Source of the DNA: Bacilli bacterium | GTDB lineage: Bacteria > Bacillota_I > Bacilli_A > RF39 > UBA660 | Assembly (NCBI GenBank): GCA_022793555.1 | Contig: JAAWDB010000033.1 | Span: forward strand, 1 to 9,672 | Direction of reading: 5' to 3' | Length of the DNA stretch: 9,672 nt | Part shown: in pieces, positions 1-6,563 of the stretch | How positions within the stretch are numbered: the stretch's first letter is position 1 | How the letters are laid out: every line of letters begins with the position of its first letter | Program-made: the position numbers and the translations under genes | Notes under the pieces: generated by a model | What the model was told of the DNA's origin: nothing | What the model saw: only the letters and a program-made list of their open reading frames with translations | Databases searched by the model: none

Positions 1-1292
1 AGAGTGGAGCTTACCATTTAGTAGATTATAATAACGTTGAAGTAAATCAAGATAACTATGAATATATTGATTTAATTGAAAACTATATTTTATTCATCAA
101 AGATCAAAAAATGTTTGTCGAAGATACACAGAATCATAAAATGCATATTGATGGCATATCTCTTTATAATAAAAACTATCTTTCTACATCAACATATAGT
201 AAAGAAGACCAAAAATTAATAAAAACAGAACAAAGCTACGAAATTTCATATCAAGGAAATATCATGAAAATCGAAGTGCAAAAAAAATCAGATACCGAAA
301 TTTCTCAAATCAACTTAAATGAAGGTCGAATCAGTGCTTTACTTGATAAAACCAATTACTTTGATGGTACATTATACCTTTATGAAGATAACGAAAAGAA
401 AAGTCTTATAGGTACTTATAAATGTACAAACAAAAACACGATTGGGGATGAAACGCAAGAATTAAATAATTGTAAAATAGCCAAAGAATCTTTTTACCAA
501 GATAATGACATCGAAAAAGATCAAAAAGAAAACTTAGGAACAATTCCAATTTATAACAAGCGTTTTGCCTTCATCGAAGATGGCACCTCTTCAAATCCTA
601 ATATAGTATTATACGATTTAAAAACAAATGAAACCAAAGCTCGTTACAAAACGGTTGATGCGGGAGCTTATACCAAAAATAATCAAGTAAATCTAGTAAC
701 AACAAATGGTAACATCGTCTTAGCAGAAACACAAAATAACAAATATGGCGCCATCAAGATTGATTATGAAAATATCTCCCCAGCGATCGGATTCAACTAC
801 GAACATATTGAGCGTATTGGCTTTTATTACTTAGCTCAAGATAGTAGTGGTTATTATTTAGTGGATCAAAATGGAATCCGTGTAACAGATGCTTCTACTC
901 ATAAAATTGCAAACTATAATGATGTCGCAAAATACCTAACGAGAAAGAGTGGTTCAGAATACTTCTTATATCCATTTGACGGGAAAGGTATTGGTAGTGG
1001 TCAAAGTTATATAGCCTTATACGATAATTATTATGCTACAGTATCAAATGATACATTAAAGCTATTTAGTTACCAAGATACTACAGCAAATCTATTAGAA
1101 AATCAAAATTTACCAACCTTGAAAAATAAAAATTATCATGGTGATGGAACACTAGCTTTCAAAATAACAATTCATAATCAAATAGCCAATATCGAAATTG
1201 CCAAAGAAGATGGAAAATACGAAACCTTTAAAGTCAATTTAAGCAAGACAGATAATGCACCAGAAGAGGGGGACAATAGTGACACAGACTAA
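1..1292 (+). CDS. Large modular WG-repeat-like surface protein, 5' partial
   Basis: The reading frame is open from the first complete codon at position 3 to TAA at 1290-1292 (429 visible residues), so the start lies outside the window; the internal ATG at 111 has no ribosome site and is not the start. The visible protein is the tail of one module (to about nt 300) followed by a full module (about nt 345-1250). The full module has a beta-rich pattern with GTYKC near its start, a NNKYGAIKIDYE...FNYEHI stretch and GYYLVDQNGI, which resemble degenerate WG beta-repeats (typically W/Y-G-x-I-D-x-x-G). It contains only two cysteines, in GTYKC and NNCKI. The next gene encodes a clear paralogue with an N-terminal membrane anchor, so this protein is probably also extracytoplasmic, though its own N-terminus is not visible. 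It is Asn-, Lys- and Tyr-rich. The specific function is unknown, and the WG-like assignment is by pattern only. Confidence 0.8.
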   Translation, partial: SGAYHLVDYNNVEVNQDNYEYIDLIENYILFIKDQKMFVEDTQNHKMHIDGISLYNKNYLSTSTYSKEDQKLIKTEQSYEISYQGNIMKIEVQKKSDTEISQINLNEGRISALLDKTNYFDGTLYLYEDNEKKSLIGTYKCTNKNTIGDETQELNNCKIAKESFYQDNDIEKDQKENLGTIPIYNKRFAFIEDGTSSNPNIVLYDLKTNETKARYKTVDAGAYTKNNQVNLVTTNGNIVLAETQNNKYGAIKIDYENISPAIGFNYEHIERIGFYYLAQDSSGYYLVDQNGIRVTDASTHKIANYNDVAKYLTRKSGSEYFLYPFDGKGIGSGQSYIALYDNYYATVSNDTLKLFSYQDTTANLLENQNLPTLKNKNYHGDGTLAFKITIHNQIANIEIAKEDGKYETFKVNLSKTDNAPEEGDNSDTD

Positions 1293-2250
1293 AGAACAAA
1301 AAAAGAAAGTCTTAATCACCATTATTGTACTTCTCTCCATTTTCTTACCCCTTTCCATTTGTTCTTTAACCCTACATATTTTAGATGAAAAAAATCCTCG
1401 TCATAAAATCATAGAAAATCCAAGTCATGAATTCAAATTTAACAATAAATTATATTTTTATAGTTCATCTGGAACTTTACTAGGAACCTATGAATGTCAA
1501 AACAGCGATGGCATTTGTGATTACGCCTCTAATTTTGATGATGATAAACTCTATGCGGTAGATTATTACCAAAGTGATGATGCAAAAATAGGGATGATTA
1601 ATAATCGTTACAGTTTCTTAATTGATGCCAAAGATACAACAAGTGCCAAACCCTTTTTGTACGATTTTATAAATAATCGCATTTACACGACTTACTATTC
1701 GGTAAAAAACTATGGAATTGGTATTGAAAACGATTTATTTATTGTCGGAAATGATAACTTAAAATATGGCGTTTTAAGTTTACAAGGGGAACCACAAGTA
1801 AAAGTGAAATTTGATTATGACTATATTGGAATCGCCAATCTTTTAAATGAAGACGAAAATAAAATTATGAGCGATCTATTCATTGGTTATCGTGACAAGT
1901 TTTGGTTTTTGTTAGATATGAATGGAGCAGTCTTAACTAGTGCTATCAGAAATGAAATTGTAAACTATAACGGAAAACACATCATTGTAAAAGAAAACAT
2001 GGGATATAATGTTGTTGATTACGAAGACAATCCCGTGTTAGCAAATGGCCCATACAAAAAGCTTTCCTTCACGGGAAAATATCTTAATATTTTAGATCAA
2101 GATGATAATTTTTATGTTTATGATATTGCCTCGGAATCTGTCATAACAAATTCTCAAAAAGTGAAATCAACCGATCAGATTACATCAAAGCTAAATGAAA
2201 AGGGCGCCTTAGAAGTAATTTTAAACGAAAAAGTCATTGAGACAGTTGAA
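3..2250 (+). repeat. Protein-level tandem module, about 2.5 copies over two genes
   Basis: Three related stretches can be aligned by eye: a module tail at about nt 3-300, a full module at about 345-1250, and a full module at about 1420-2250. Anchor similarities are SGAYHLVDYNN against MGYNVVDYEDN for the tails, and LIGTYKC against LLGTYEC for the module starts. Each copy closes with a beta-strand pattern (SYEISYQGNIMKIEV, LAFKITIHNQIANIEI, ALEVILNEKVIETVEI). The DNA itself has diverged, so this is old duplication rather than recent repeat expansion. Confidence 0.5.
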
Positions 2251-2259
2251 ATTTCTTAA
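1279..2259 (+). CDS. Membrane-anchored WG-repeat-like protein, paralogue of the upstream gene
   Basis: A 326-residue protein is predicted from GTG at 1279, which follows AGAGGGGG (1265-1272) at 6-nt spacing. An in-frame ATG at 1255 has no ribosome site. The gene overlaps the upstream stop by 14 nt, so the two are probably one operon with coupled translation. The N-terminus is KEQKKK (5-10), then a hydrophobic helix (about 11-35), then a long polar domain: by the positive-inside rule an anchored protein with its C-terminal domain outside. The domain aligns by eye with the upstream protein: LYFYSSSGTLLGTYEC against LYLYEDNEKKSLIGTYKC, LKYGVLSLQ against NKYGAIKID, FWFLLDMNGAVLTS against GYYLVDQNGIRVTD. 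Outside the membrane helix it has only two cysteines (GTYEC and DGICD), as in the paralogue. WG-type repeats such as KYGVLSLQGEP...FDYDYI are suggested but divergent. No catalytic motif is recognisable, and the role is unknown. Confidence 0.85.
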   Translation: MTQTKEQKKKVLITIIVLLSIFLPLSICSLTLHILDEKNPRHKIIENPSHEFKFNNKLYFYSSSGTLLGTYECQNSDGICDYASNFDDDKLYAVDYYQSDDAKIGMINNRYSFLIDAKDTTSAKPFLYDFINNRIYTTYYSVKNYGIGIENDLFIVGNDNLKYGVLSLQGEPQVKVKFDYDYIGIANLLNEDENKIMSDLFIGYRDKFWFLLDMNGAVLTSAIRNEIVNYNGKHIIVKENMGYNVVDYEDNPVLANGPYKKLSFTGKYLNILDQDDNFYVYDIASESVITNSQKVKSTDQITSKLNEKGALEVILNEKVIETVEIS

Positions 2260-2273
2260 AAATTTGTTAAAAT
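2246..2273 (+). promoter_or_regulatory. Sigma-A type promoter for the T-box/valS transcript
   Basis: TTGAAA (2246-2251) and TAAAAT (2268-2273) are separated by 16 nt, with a TG at 2265-2266 giving an extended -10. It overlaps the stop codon of the preceding gene and would start transcription around 2280, just ahead of the T-box Stem I. Assigned by consensus and position only. Confidence 0.55.
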
Positions 2274-2282
2274 AAATTTATG

Positions 2283-2468
2283 TAACGAAGAACTAGAGGA
2301 GTATAAATAAGTTTTATTAAAGAGAGTTTGTGGAAGGTGGAAACAAACATAAAACAATTTAGAAGGTTGCTAGGGAGTGTATTCGCAGAATTCCTGCGTT
2401 ATCAAATAATGAGTCAAAAATAAGGTGGTACCACGGATTATTTCGTCCTTTAGGGTCCACCTTTTATT
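2283..2468 (+). promoter_or_regulatory. T-box riboswitch, valine-specific (GUU specifier)
   Basis: This leader senses uncharged tRNA-Val and switches between termination and read-through into valS. Stem I can be drawn from the sequence. CTAG 2293-2296 pairs with CTAG 2370-2373, TAAAT 2304-2308 with ATTTA 2357-2361, GTTTTAT 2311-2317 with ATAAAAC 2349-2355, and GTTTG 2326-2330 with CAAAC 2344-2348. The AGAGA bulge element lies at 2321-2325. The specifier loop has AGTA on the 5' side (2300-2303) and GAAGGTTG on the 3' side, placing the Val codon GTT at 2366-2368. Stem III is CGCAG/CTGCG (2384-2398). The antiterminator is AAGG 2422-2425 with CCTT 2447-2450 and ACG 2433-2435 with CGT 2444-2446, leaving the bulge TGGTACC. 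The TGGT there would pair with a tRNA 3' end ACCA. The identity agrees with the downstream ValRS gene. Confidence 0.95.
2422..2466 (+). terminator. T-box conditional intrinsic terminator
   Basis: AAGGTGG (2422-2428) pairs with CCACCTT (2457-2463), extended inward by ACC (2430-2432) with GGT (2454-2456), and is followed by a T-rich run (2462-2468). It uses the same AAGG strand as the antiterminator, so the two structures exclude each other, as expected for a T-box. Confidence 0.9.
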
Positions 2469-2493
2469 ATGGAAAAAAGAAAGGATGAAAAAA

Positions 2494-5001
2494 ATGTTAG
2501 GACCAAAATATGATCATATTAGCGTAGAAAAAGATAAATATGAAACTTGGAAAAAGAAAGGCTTATTTCAAAGTGGAGATAAAGATAAAATTCCATATAC
2601 CATCGTTATTCCACCTCCAAATGTAACAGGACGTTTACATCTTGGGCACGCTTGGGATACCGCCCTACAAGATATTATGATTCGGTATAAAAGAATGTGT
2701 GGTTTTGATGCCTTATGGGTACCTGGTATGGATCATGCCGGAATTGCTACTCAAGCAAAAGTAGACAAAAAATTAAGAGAAGAAGGAATTGACCCAAGAA
2801 GCATGTCGAGAGAAGAATGGACAAAAAAAGCTTGGGAATGGAAAAATGAATATGCTCATACCATTTATAGCCAATGGGGAAAATTAGGTCTTTCTCTGGA
2901 CTACAGTAAAGAAAGATTCACTCTAGACGAAGGATTATCAAGAGCTGTACGCAAAGTATTTGTTGACTTATATAATGAAGGACTAATTTACCGTGGAGAG
3001 CGTATCATAAACTGGGATCCCCTTGCTATGACAGCTTTATCAAATGAAGAAGTAATTTATAAAGAAGTAGAGGGTGCTTTTTACCATATTAAATATTTCT
3101 TAAAAGAGAGTTCTGAATTTTTAGAAGTAGCAACAACAAGACCCGAAACGCTTTTTGGAGATACAGCTGTAGCGGTAAACCCAAGAGATGAACGTTACCA
3201 AAAATATATTGGAAAAACCGTTATCCTTCCTTTAGTAAATAAAGAAATTCCAATAGTAGGAGATGATCATGCAGATCCAGAATTTGGAACTGGTGTCGTA
3301 AAAATAACTCCTGCCCATGATCCGAATGATTATGAAGTAGGACTTCGTCACAATTTACCGAAAATTGTAGTAATGCATCCAAATGGTACCATGAATGAGC
3401 AAGCTGGTGTCTATGAAGGTCTAGATCGTTTTGAATGTCGTAAAAAAGTTGTTGAGGATTTAGAAAATCAAAATCTTTTAATTTGTATTGAAAAAATGAC
3501 ACATAGTGTTGGACATTCTGAAAGAACCGATGTTCTAGTAGAGCCCTATCTATCAAAGCAATGGTTTGTAAAAATGCGTCCTCTTGCTGATGCTGTTTTA
3601 GAAAACCAAAAAAAGAAAGAATCGAAAGTAAATTTCTTACCAAGTCGCTATGAAAAAATCATGAATCACTGGATGGAAATCACCTATGATTGGTGTATAT
3701 CAAGACAACTTTGGTGGGGACATCGCATTCCCGCATGGTACAAAAATGGTGAAGTATATGTTGGCATGAATCCTCCAAGTGGGGAAGGATGGGTTCAAGA
3801 CGAAGATGTTTTAGATACTTGGTTTAGTAGTGCTTTATGGCCTTTTAGTACGCTTGGATGGCCAGAACAAACAGAAGACTTAAAACGGTATTACCCAACA
3901 AACGTTTTGGTAACTGGTTACGATATTATTCCATTTTGGGTAAATCGTATGACTTTCCAAGGTCTTCATTTCACTCATCAAAGACCTTTTGAATATTGTC
4001 TAATTCATGGATTAATACGTGATGCAAAAGGAAGAAAGATGAGTAAATCGCTAGGTAATGGTGTTGATCCAATGGATGTAATTGATTCTTATGGCGCCGA
4101 TGCCCTAAGATATTACTTAGCTACATCCACCGCATTAGGCACCGATCTTCGCTATGAAGAAGAAAAAGTAAAATCGACATGGAATTTTATTAATAAAATA
4201 TGGAATGCATCTCGTTTCGTGCTGATGAATACGGAAAATTTATCTAATATAAAATTAGAAAACTTAAACGAAAGCGATGAATGGATTTTAACGCGCCTAG
4301 AAGAAACCATCAAAAACGTCCGTAAATTTATGGATCGTTATGAATTTCAAAACGTTGGTACCCTTTTATATGACTTCATTTGGGATGATTTTTGTGATTC
4401 ATATATCGAAATGGCTAAATTTAATATTGAAAAAGAAAATACCCAAAGCACATTACGCTTTGTATTAAAATGCATATTAAAAATGTTGCATCCGTTTATG
4501 CCATATGTAACAGATGAAATATACCATGAAATAACCGACGAAGAAATTACGATTAGTAATTATCCAGAATATGATAAAAAATTGATATTTCATCAAAGTG
4601 AAGAAAAAATTAGCGATATGCTAGAATTTGTAAGCATTTTCCGTAATATAAAACAAGAGAATAACATCGGTAAAGATTTTAGCGTATTCTTAAATTCTGA
4701 AATTCCAAATCTAGCCCTAAAACTTTTAAAAATCGAAGAAAAAACAACGGATCAAAAAGAAGGTACAGAATATCCTGTAATTTATAAAAGCTTTAAGGTA
4801 GCTATATATTATAAAAAAGAAGAGACCGAAGAAGAAAAACGTTTAAAAGAAAAACAAATCGTTTCACTAAAAACGAGTATTGAACGAAGAGAAAAATTAC
4901 TAGCCAATGAATCCTATGTAAAAAAAGCTCCAACTCATCTTGTCGAAGAAGAAAGAAAAAAATTAGCAGAAGAACAAGAAAAGTTAGCTTCATTACTGTG
5001 A
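2494..5001 (+). CDS. valS: Valine--tRNA ligase (ValRS)
   Basis: This cytoplasmic class I aminoacyl-tRNA synthetase attaches valine to tRNA-Val using ATP; 835 residues, slightly shorter than the roughly 880 of many Gram-positive ValRS. The catalytic HIGH motif is HLGH at residues 49-52, in [15 protein letters not shown]. The CP1 editing domain follows, with the [17 protein letters not shown] signature. The ValRS-typical [17 protein letters not shown] precedes KMSKS at 515-519 in [11 protein letters not shown]. An anticodon-binding helical domain and a charged C-terminal coiled coil (EEEKRLKEK...[14 protein letters not shown]), typical of bacterial ValRS, complete it. I chose ATG 2494 because AGGA (2482-2485) lies 8 nt upstream. 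ATG 2485 is in frame but directly abuts the AAAGG, and a GTG at 2425 lies inside the T-box terminator stem. Expression is controlled by the T-box leader. No terminator is visible after the TGA stop. Confidence 0.98.
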   Translation: MLGPKYDHISVEKDKYETWKKKGLFQSGDKDKIPYTIVIPPPNVTGRLHLGHAWDTALQDIMIRYKRMCGFDALWVPGMDHAGIATQAKVDKKLREEGIDPRSMSREEWTKKAWEWKNEYAHTIYSQWGKLGLSLDYSKERFTLDEGLSRAVRKVFVDLYNEGLIYRGERIINWDPLAMTALSNEEVIYKEVEGAFYHIKYFLKESSEFLEVATTRPETLFGDTAVAVNPRDERYQKYIGKTVILPLVNKEIPIVGDDHADPEFGTGVVKITPAHDPNDYEVGLRHNLPKIVVMHPNGTMNEQAGVYEGLDRFECRKKVVEDLENQNLLICIEKMTHSVGHSERTDVLVEPYLSKQWFVKMRPLADAVLENQKKKESKVNFLPSRYEKIMNHWMEITYDWCISRQLWWGHRIPAWYKNGEVYVGMNPPSGEGWVQDEDVLDTWFSSALWPFSTLGWPEQTEDLKRYYPTNVLVTGYDIIPFWVNRMTFQGLHFTHQRPFEYCLIHGLIRDAKGRKMSKSLGNGVDPMDVIDSYGADALRYYLATSTALGTDLRYEEEKVKSTWNFINKIWNASRFVLMNTENLSNIKLENLNESDEWILTRLEETIKNVRKFMDRYEFQNVGTLLYDFIWDDFCDSYIEMAKFNIEKENTQSTLRFVLKCILKMLHPFMPYVTDEIYHEITDEEITISNYPEYDKKLIFHQSEEKISDMLEFVSIFRNIKQENNIGKDFSVFLNSEIPNLALKLLKIEEKTTDQKEGTEYPVIYKSFKVAIYYKKEETEEEKRLKEKQIVSLKTSIERREKLLANESYVKKAPTHLVEEERKKLAEEQEKLASLL

Positions 5002-5006
5002 AACTT

Positions 5007-5035
5007 TTGAAGAATTATATTAGTAAGAATAATAA
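5007..5035 (+). promoter_or_regulatory. Candidate promoter for the immunity-like gene
   Basis: TTGAAG (5007-5012) and TAATAA (5030-5035) are 17 nt apart, just after the valS stop. It would give a very short leader (about 13 nt) ahead of the ATG at 5055. Plausible by consensus, but the region is AT-rich and chance matches are common. Confidence 0.4.
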
Positions 5036-5054
5036 CAGTTAAAAGGTAGGATGT

Positions 5055-5528
5055 ATGCTTATGGATATGAAAAAATTTTCTTTAACAAAACATGATCCTC
5101 GAATAACAGAATTAATAAATAATACAGATCATAAAACGTTGGCGATTTGGGCAATAGATTGTTTTAATAGCGGAAGATATTTATTTAATAAAGATTATCC
5201 AGAAAATCAAATAATTGATAAAGCTTTAGATACACTTAAATCATGGATAAATGATGAAATATCCATGTGGGAAGCAAGAAAATACTGTTGGATAGTATTA
5301 AAAGCTGCGCGAGAAATTGAAGAAAGAGATAAAGTAGCATGTCAAATTCTACGAGCTTGCTCCCATACTCTAGCAGTATGCCATGTTCCATCCCATTCTG
5401 AAGGGACATGCATGTATATAATATCTGCAATTAAGATTTATTATAAAGATAAAGAAAATGTTATTGAACTTATGGAAAAAGAACGAGTTTGGCAAATAAA
5501 TCATTTGTTAGAATTGAAAGAAAACTAA
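5055..5528 (+). CDS. Imm-5-like putative immunity protein, orphan
   Basis: A soluble, mostly helical protein of 157 residues. The pattern LAIWAIDCFNSGRYLF...YPENQIIDKALDTLKSWINDEISMWEARK, then RACSHTLAVCHVPSHSEG, then a C-terminal EKERVWQINHLLEL, matches what I recall of the Imm-5-like 'putative immunity protein' family, whose members carry an A-x-W-A-A-x-C start and an RAAGHA-x-ATAHV-x-GHA-like core. In that family the presumed role is neutralising a polymorphic toxin, but that is inferred from genome context elsewhere. No toxin gene or secretion gene is visible here, so it stands as an orphan. Starts at ATG 5055 (8 nt after AAAGG) or ATG 5061 (10 nt after GGTAGG) are both possible; the first two residues are therefore uncertain. 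It has no signal peptide or membrane segment. The last codons abut a tfoX-like remnant. Confidence 0.8.
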   Translation: MLMDMKKFSLTKHDPRITELINNTDHKTLAIWAIDCFNSGRYLFNKDYPENQIIDKALDTLKSWINDEISMWEARKYCWIVLKAAREIEERDKVACQILRACSHTLAVCHVPSHSEGTCMYIISAIKIYYKDKENVIELMEKERVWQINHLLELKEN

Positions 5529-5721
5529 ACTCAGTAGGTGTAAATTAGGTGGAAAATTTAAAAGACTTAGGAAGTAAAGAAGCATTTCTCAAATTAAAAC
5601 AGAAATATCCCAATACTTGTTTAATTTCATTAATTCCCTTGAAGGAGCATTAACAAACACGGAACTAAATGAACTATCAAATGAAACGAAAAAAGATTTA
5701 AAACAAATTTGCTTTTATTGA
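5516..5721 (+). pseudogene. Decayed TfoX C-terminal domain (Sxy-like) remnant
   Basis: Translating 5516-5653 gives ERKLNSVGVN, a stop (TAG 5546-5548), then VENLKDLGSKEAFLKLKQ and KYPNTCLISL. In the -1 frame, from about 5638, come LEGALTNTELNELSNETK and KDLKQICFY, then TGA at 5719-5721. In order, these match the TfoX C-terminal domain pattern: L-N-x-V-G-I, the LGSKEAF motif, a C-x-x-x-LYALEGA-like segment and a charged end. Adding a single T within 5626-5634 would turn the frame-shifted TCATTAATTCCC into codons for S-L-Y-S and join the two frames. So there are at least two lesions, one stop and one single-base deletion, and the domain's N-terminal portion is also absent. The first codons overlap the 3' end of the immunity gene in another frame. 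TfoX proteins are linked to competence regulation in other bacteria; that role cannot be assumed here, and this copy is very probably non-functional. Confidence 0.75.
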
Positions 5722-5736
5722 GCTTCGTGATATTAT
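5709..5736 (+). promoter_or_regulatory. Weak candidate promoter for the GNAT-like gene
   Basis: TTGCTT (5709-5714) and TATTAT (5731-5736) are separated by 16 nt. It overlaps the end of the tfoX-like remnant and lies about 45 nt upstream of the next start codon. AT-rich context makes this a weak call. Confidence 0.3.
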
Positions 5737-5781
5737 ATATGTCAGTTTCCTTTTTAGAAATACAAAAGGGGGGTGAAGAAT

Positions 5782-6450
5782 TTGGTTGATTTAGAGAAGA
5801 TGCCGTATAAGCAGAATTTATTATTACGAGATGATTTGATTTTTCAGGGAAAAAGACAACAAATTTATTTCTCTAAACATACTTGTGACTCAGAAGAAAT
5901 GGATCGATTTTATTTAAAGTTGATTACTAAATGTGACAAGGGAGTATTAGAGAAACAAGGTTATTTATATTTTTATTTGGATATGGATTCTTTAACTAGT
6001 AAATTAGTTGGTTTTTCTGTTAAAGATGAATATCGAAATACTGGGCTTGGATCTTTACTTATTTCAAGTTGGCTTTTATTTTGTATGGATCAAGGCATTT
6101 TAAAAATCACGAGTCATCATAAACAAAGAAAACCTTTTTTGATTTATTTGTTAAAAAAATTCTATTTTGAATCTATGAGTAATGCTTCTTATATAAAGGC
6201 AACAAGAAAAGTGTATATTTGTAAATTACTTGATTATATGGATAAATATGTTATTTTTGAAGATAAATACGAGAGAGAGCATTTTAGCAGAATTAATGTT
6301 ATAGAAAGAGATAATTATCGCATTGCTGATTTCTATACACCAGGAATTGAAATTCTTGATGAGATTATTCTTGGTATTTCTTATGAGTTAAAAGATAAGG
6401 AGCAAGGTTATAAAAGAGCGTTACGTATTTATAAAGAACACCAAAGATAG
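5782..6450 (+). CDS. GNAT-fold acetyltransferase-like protein with C-terminal extension
   Basis: A cytoplasmic protein of about 222 residues. Residues 76-97 read LVGFSVKDEYRNTGLGSLLISS, the GNAT motif A with acetyl-CoA-binding loop RNTGLG (85-90) and the following helix. QRKPFLIYLLKKFYFE (115-130) fits the later GNAT helix and the terminal F-x-F-E strand. Residues from about 150 on (YICKLLDYMDKY to the end) form an extension I do not recognise. The substrate is unknown. TTG at 5782 is preferred as start because AAAAGGGGGGTGA (5764-5776) would be its ribosome site; the in-frame GTG at 5773 lies inside that site. An ATG at 5800 is a weaker alternative. The gene ends 24 nt before a strong terminator and stands apart from its neighbours. 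Confidence 0.7.
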   Translation: MVDLEKMPYKQNLLLRDDLIFQGKRQQIYFSKHTCDSEEMDRFYLKLITKCDKGVLEKQGYLYFYLDMDSLTSKLVGFSVKDEYRNTGLGSLLISSWLLFCMDQGILKITSHHKQRKPFLIYLLKKFYFESMSNASYIKATRKVYICKLLDYMDKYVIFEDKYEREHFSRINVIERDNYRIADFYTPGIEILDEIILGISYELKDKEQGYKRALRIYKEHQR

Positions 6451-6474
6451 AAAACTAGAGATGATTTTAAATAG

Positions 6475-6502
6475 ATTCTCTTTAAAACAAAGAGAATTTT
6501 TT
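6475..6502 (+). terminator. Rho-independent terminator after the GNAT-like gene
   Basis: A perfect 9-bp stem, ATTCTCTTT (6475-6483) with AAAGAGAAT (6489-6497), has a 5-nt loop AAAAC and runs into TTTTTT (6497-6502). It separates the GNAT-like gene from the next transcription unit, whose -35 begins 2 nt later. Confidence 0.9.
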
Positions 6503-6503
6503 C

Positions 6504-6532
6504 TTGACGAACATACAAATGTATGGTAATAT
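6504..6532 (+). promoter_or_regulatory. Strong sigma-A type promoter for the superoxide reductase gene
   Basis: TTGACG (6504-6509) and TAATAT (6527-6532) have an ideal 17-nt spacer and a TGG extended -10 (6524-6526). The predicted transcript starts near 6539, about 25 nt before the ATG. A perfect inverted repeat lies in the spacer, so a repressor bound there would block this promoter. Confidence 0.75.
6512..6525. promoter_or_regulatory. Perfect inverted repeat CATACA-AA-TGTATG, candidate operator
   Basis: Six-base arms with a 2-nt centre lie between the -35 and -10 elements. The core TACAAATGTA fits the TACA-nn-TGTA pattern known for BlaI/MecI/CopY-family operators. No such regulator is encoded in the window, so the regulator is inferred from the motif only; the position is what makes it credible. 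Confidence 0.5.
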
Positions 6533-6563
6533 CTATTTTATCAATAGGAAGAAGGTAATAAAA

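Noticed and set aside
1255..1281. ATG 1255 as the start of the second WG-like gene
   Set aside because: It has no ribosome site, while GTG 1279 follows AGAGGGGG at good spacing; the peptide before it (HQKRGTI) is not typical.
2425..2493. A longer ValRS start from GTG 2425
   Set aside because: These codons lie inside the T-box antiterminator and terminator stems, and translate to [20 protein letters not shown], which does not resemble a ValRS N-terminus.
3221..3643. Minus-strand open frame of about 140 codons opposite valS
   Set aside because: It is the antisense shadow of a conserved coding region, Leu/His/Gln-rich, with no ribosome site or family pattern.
4802..4993. Minus-strand hydrophobic open frame opposite the valS coiled coil
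   Set aside because: The hydrophobicity is the complement of Lys/Glu codons in the coiled coil; no start signal.
5236..5430. Minus-strand open frame opposite the immunity gene
   Set aside because: It overlaps a well-supported gene and shows no ribosome site or known pattern.
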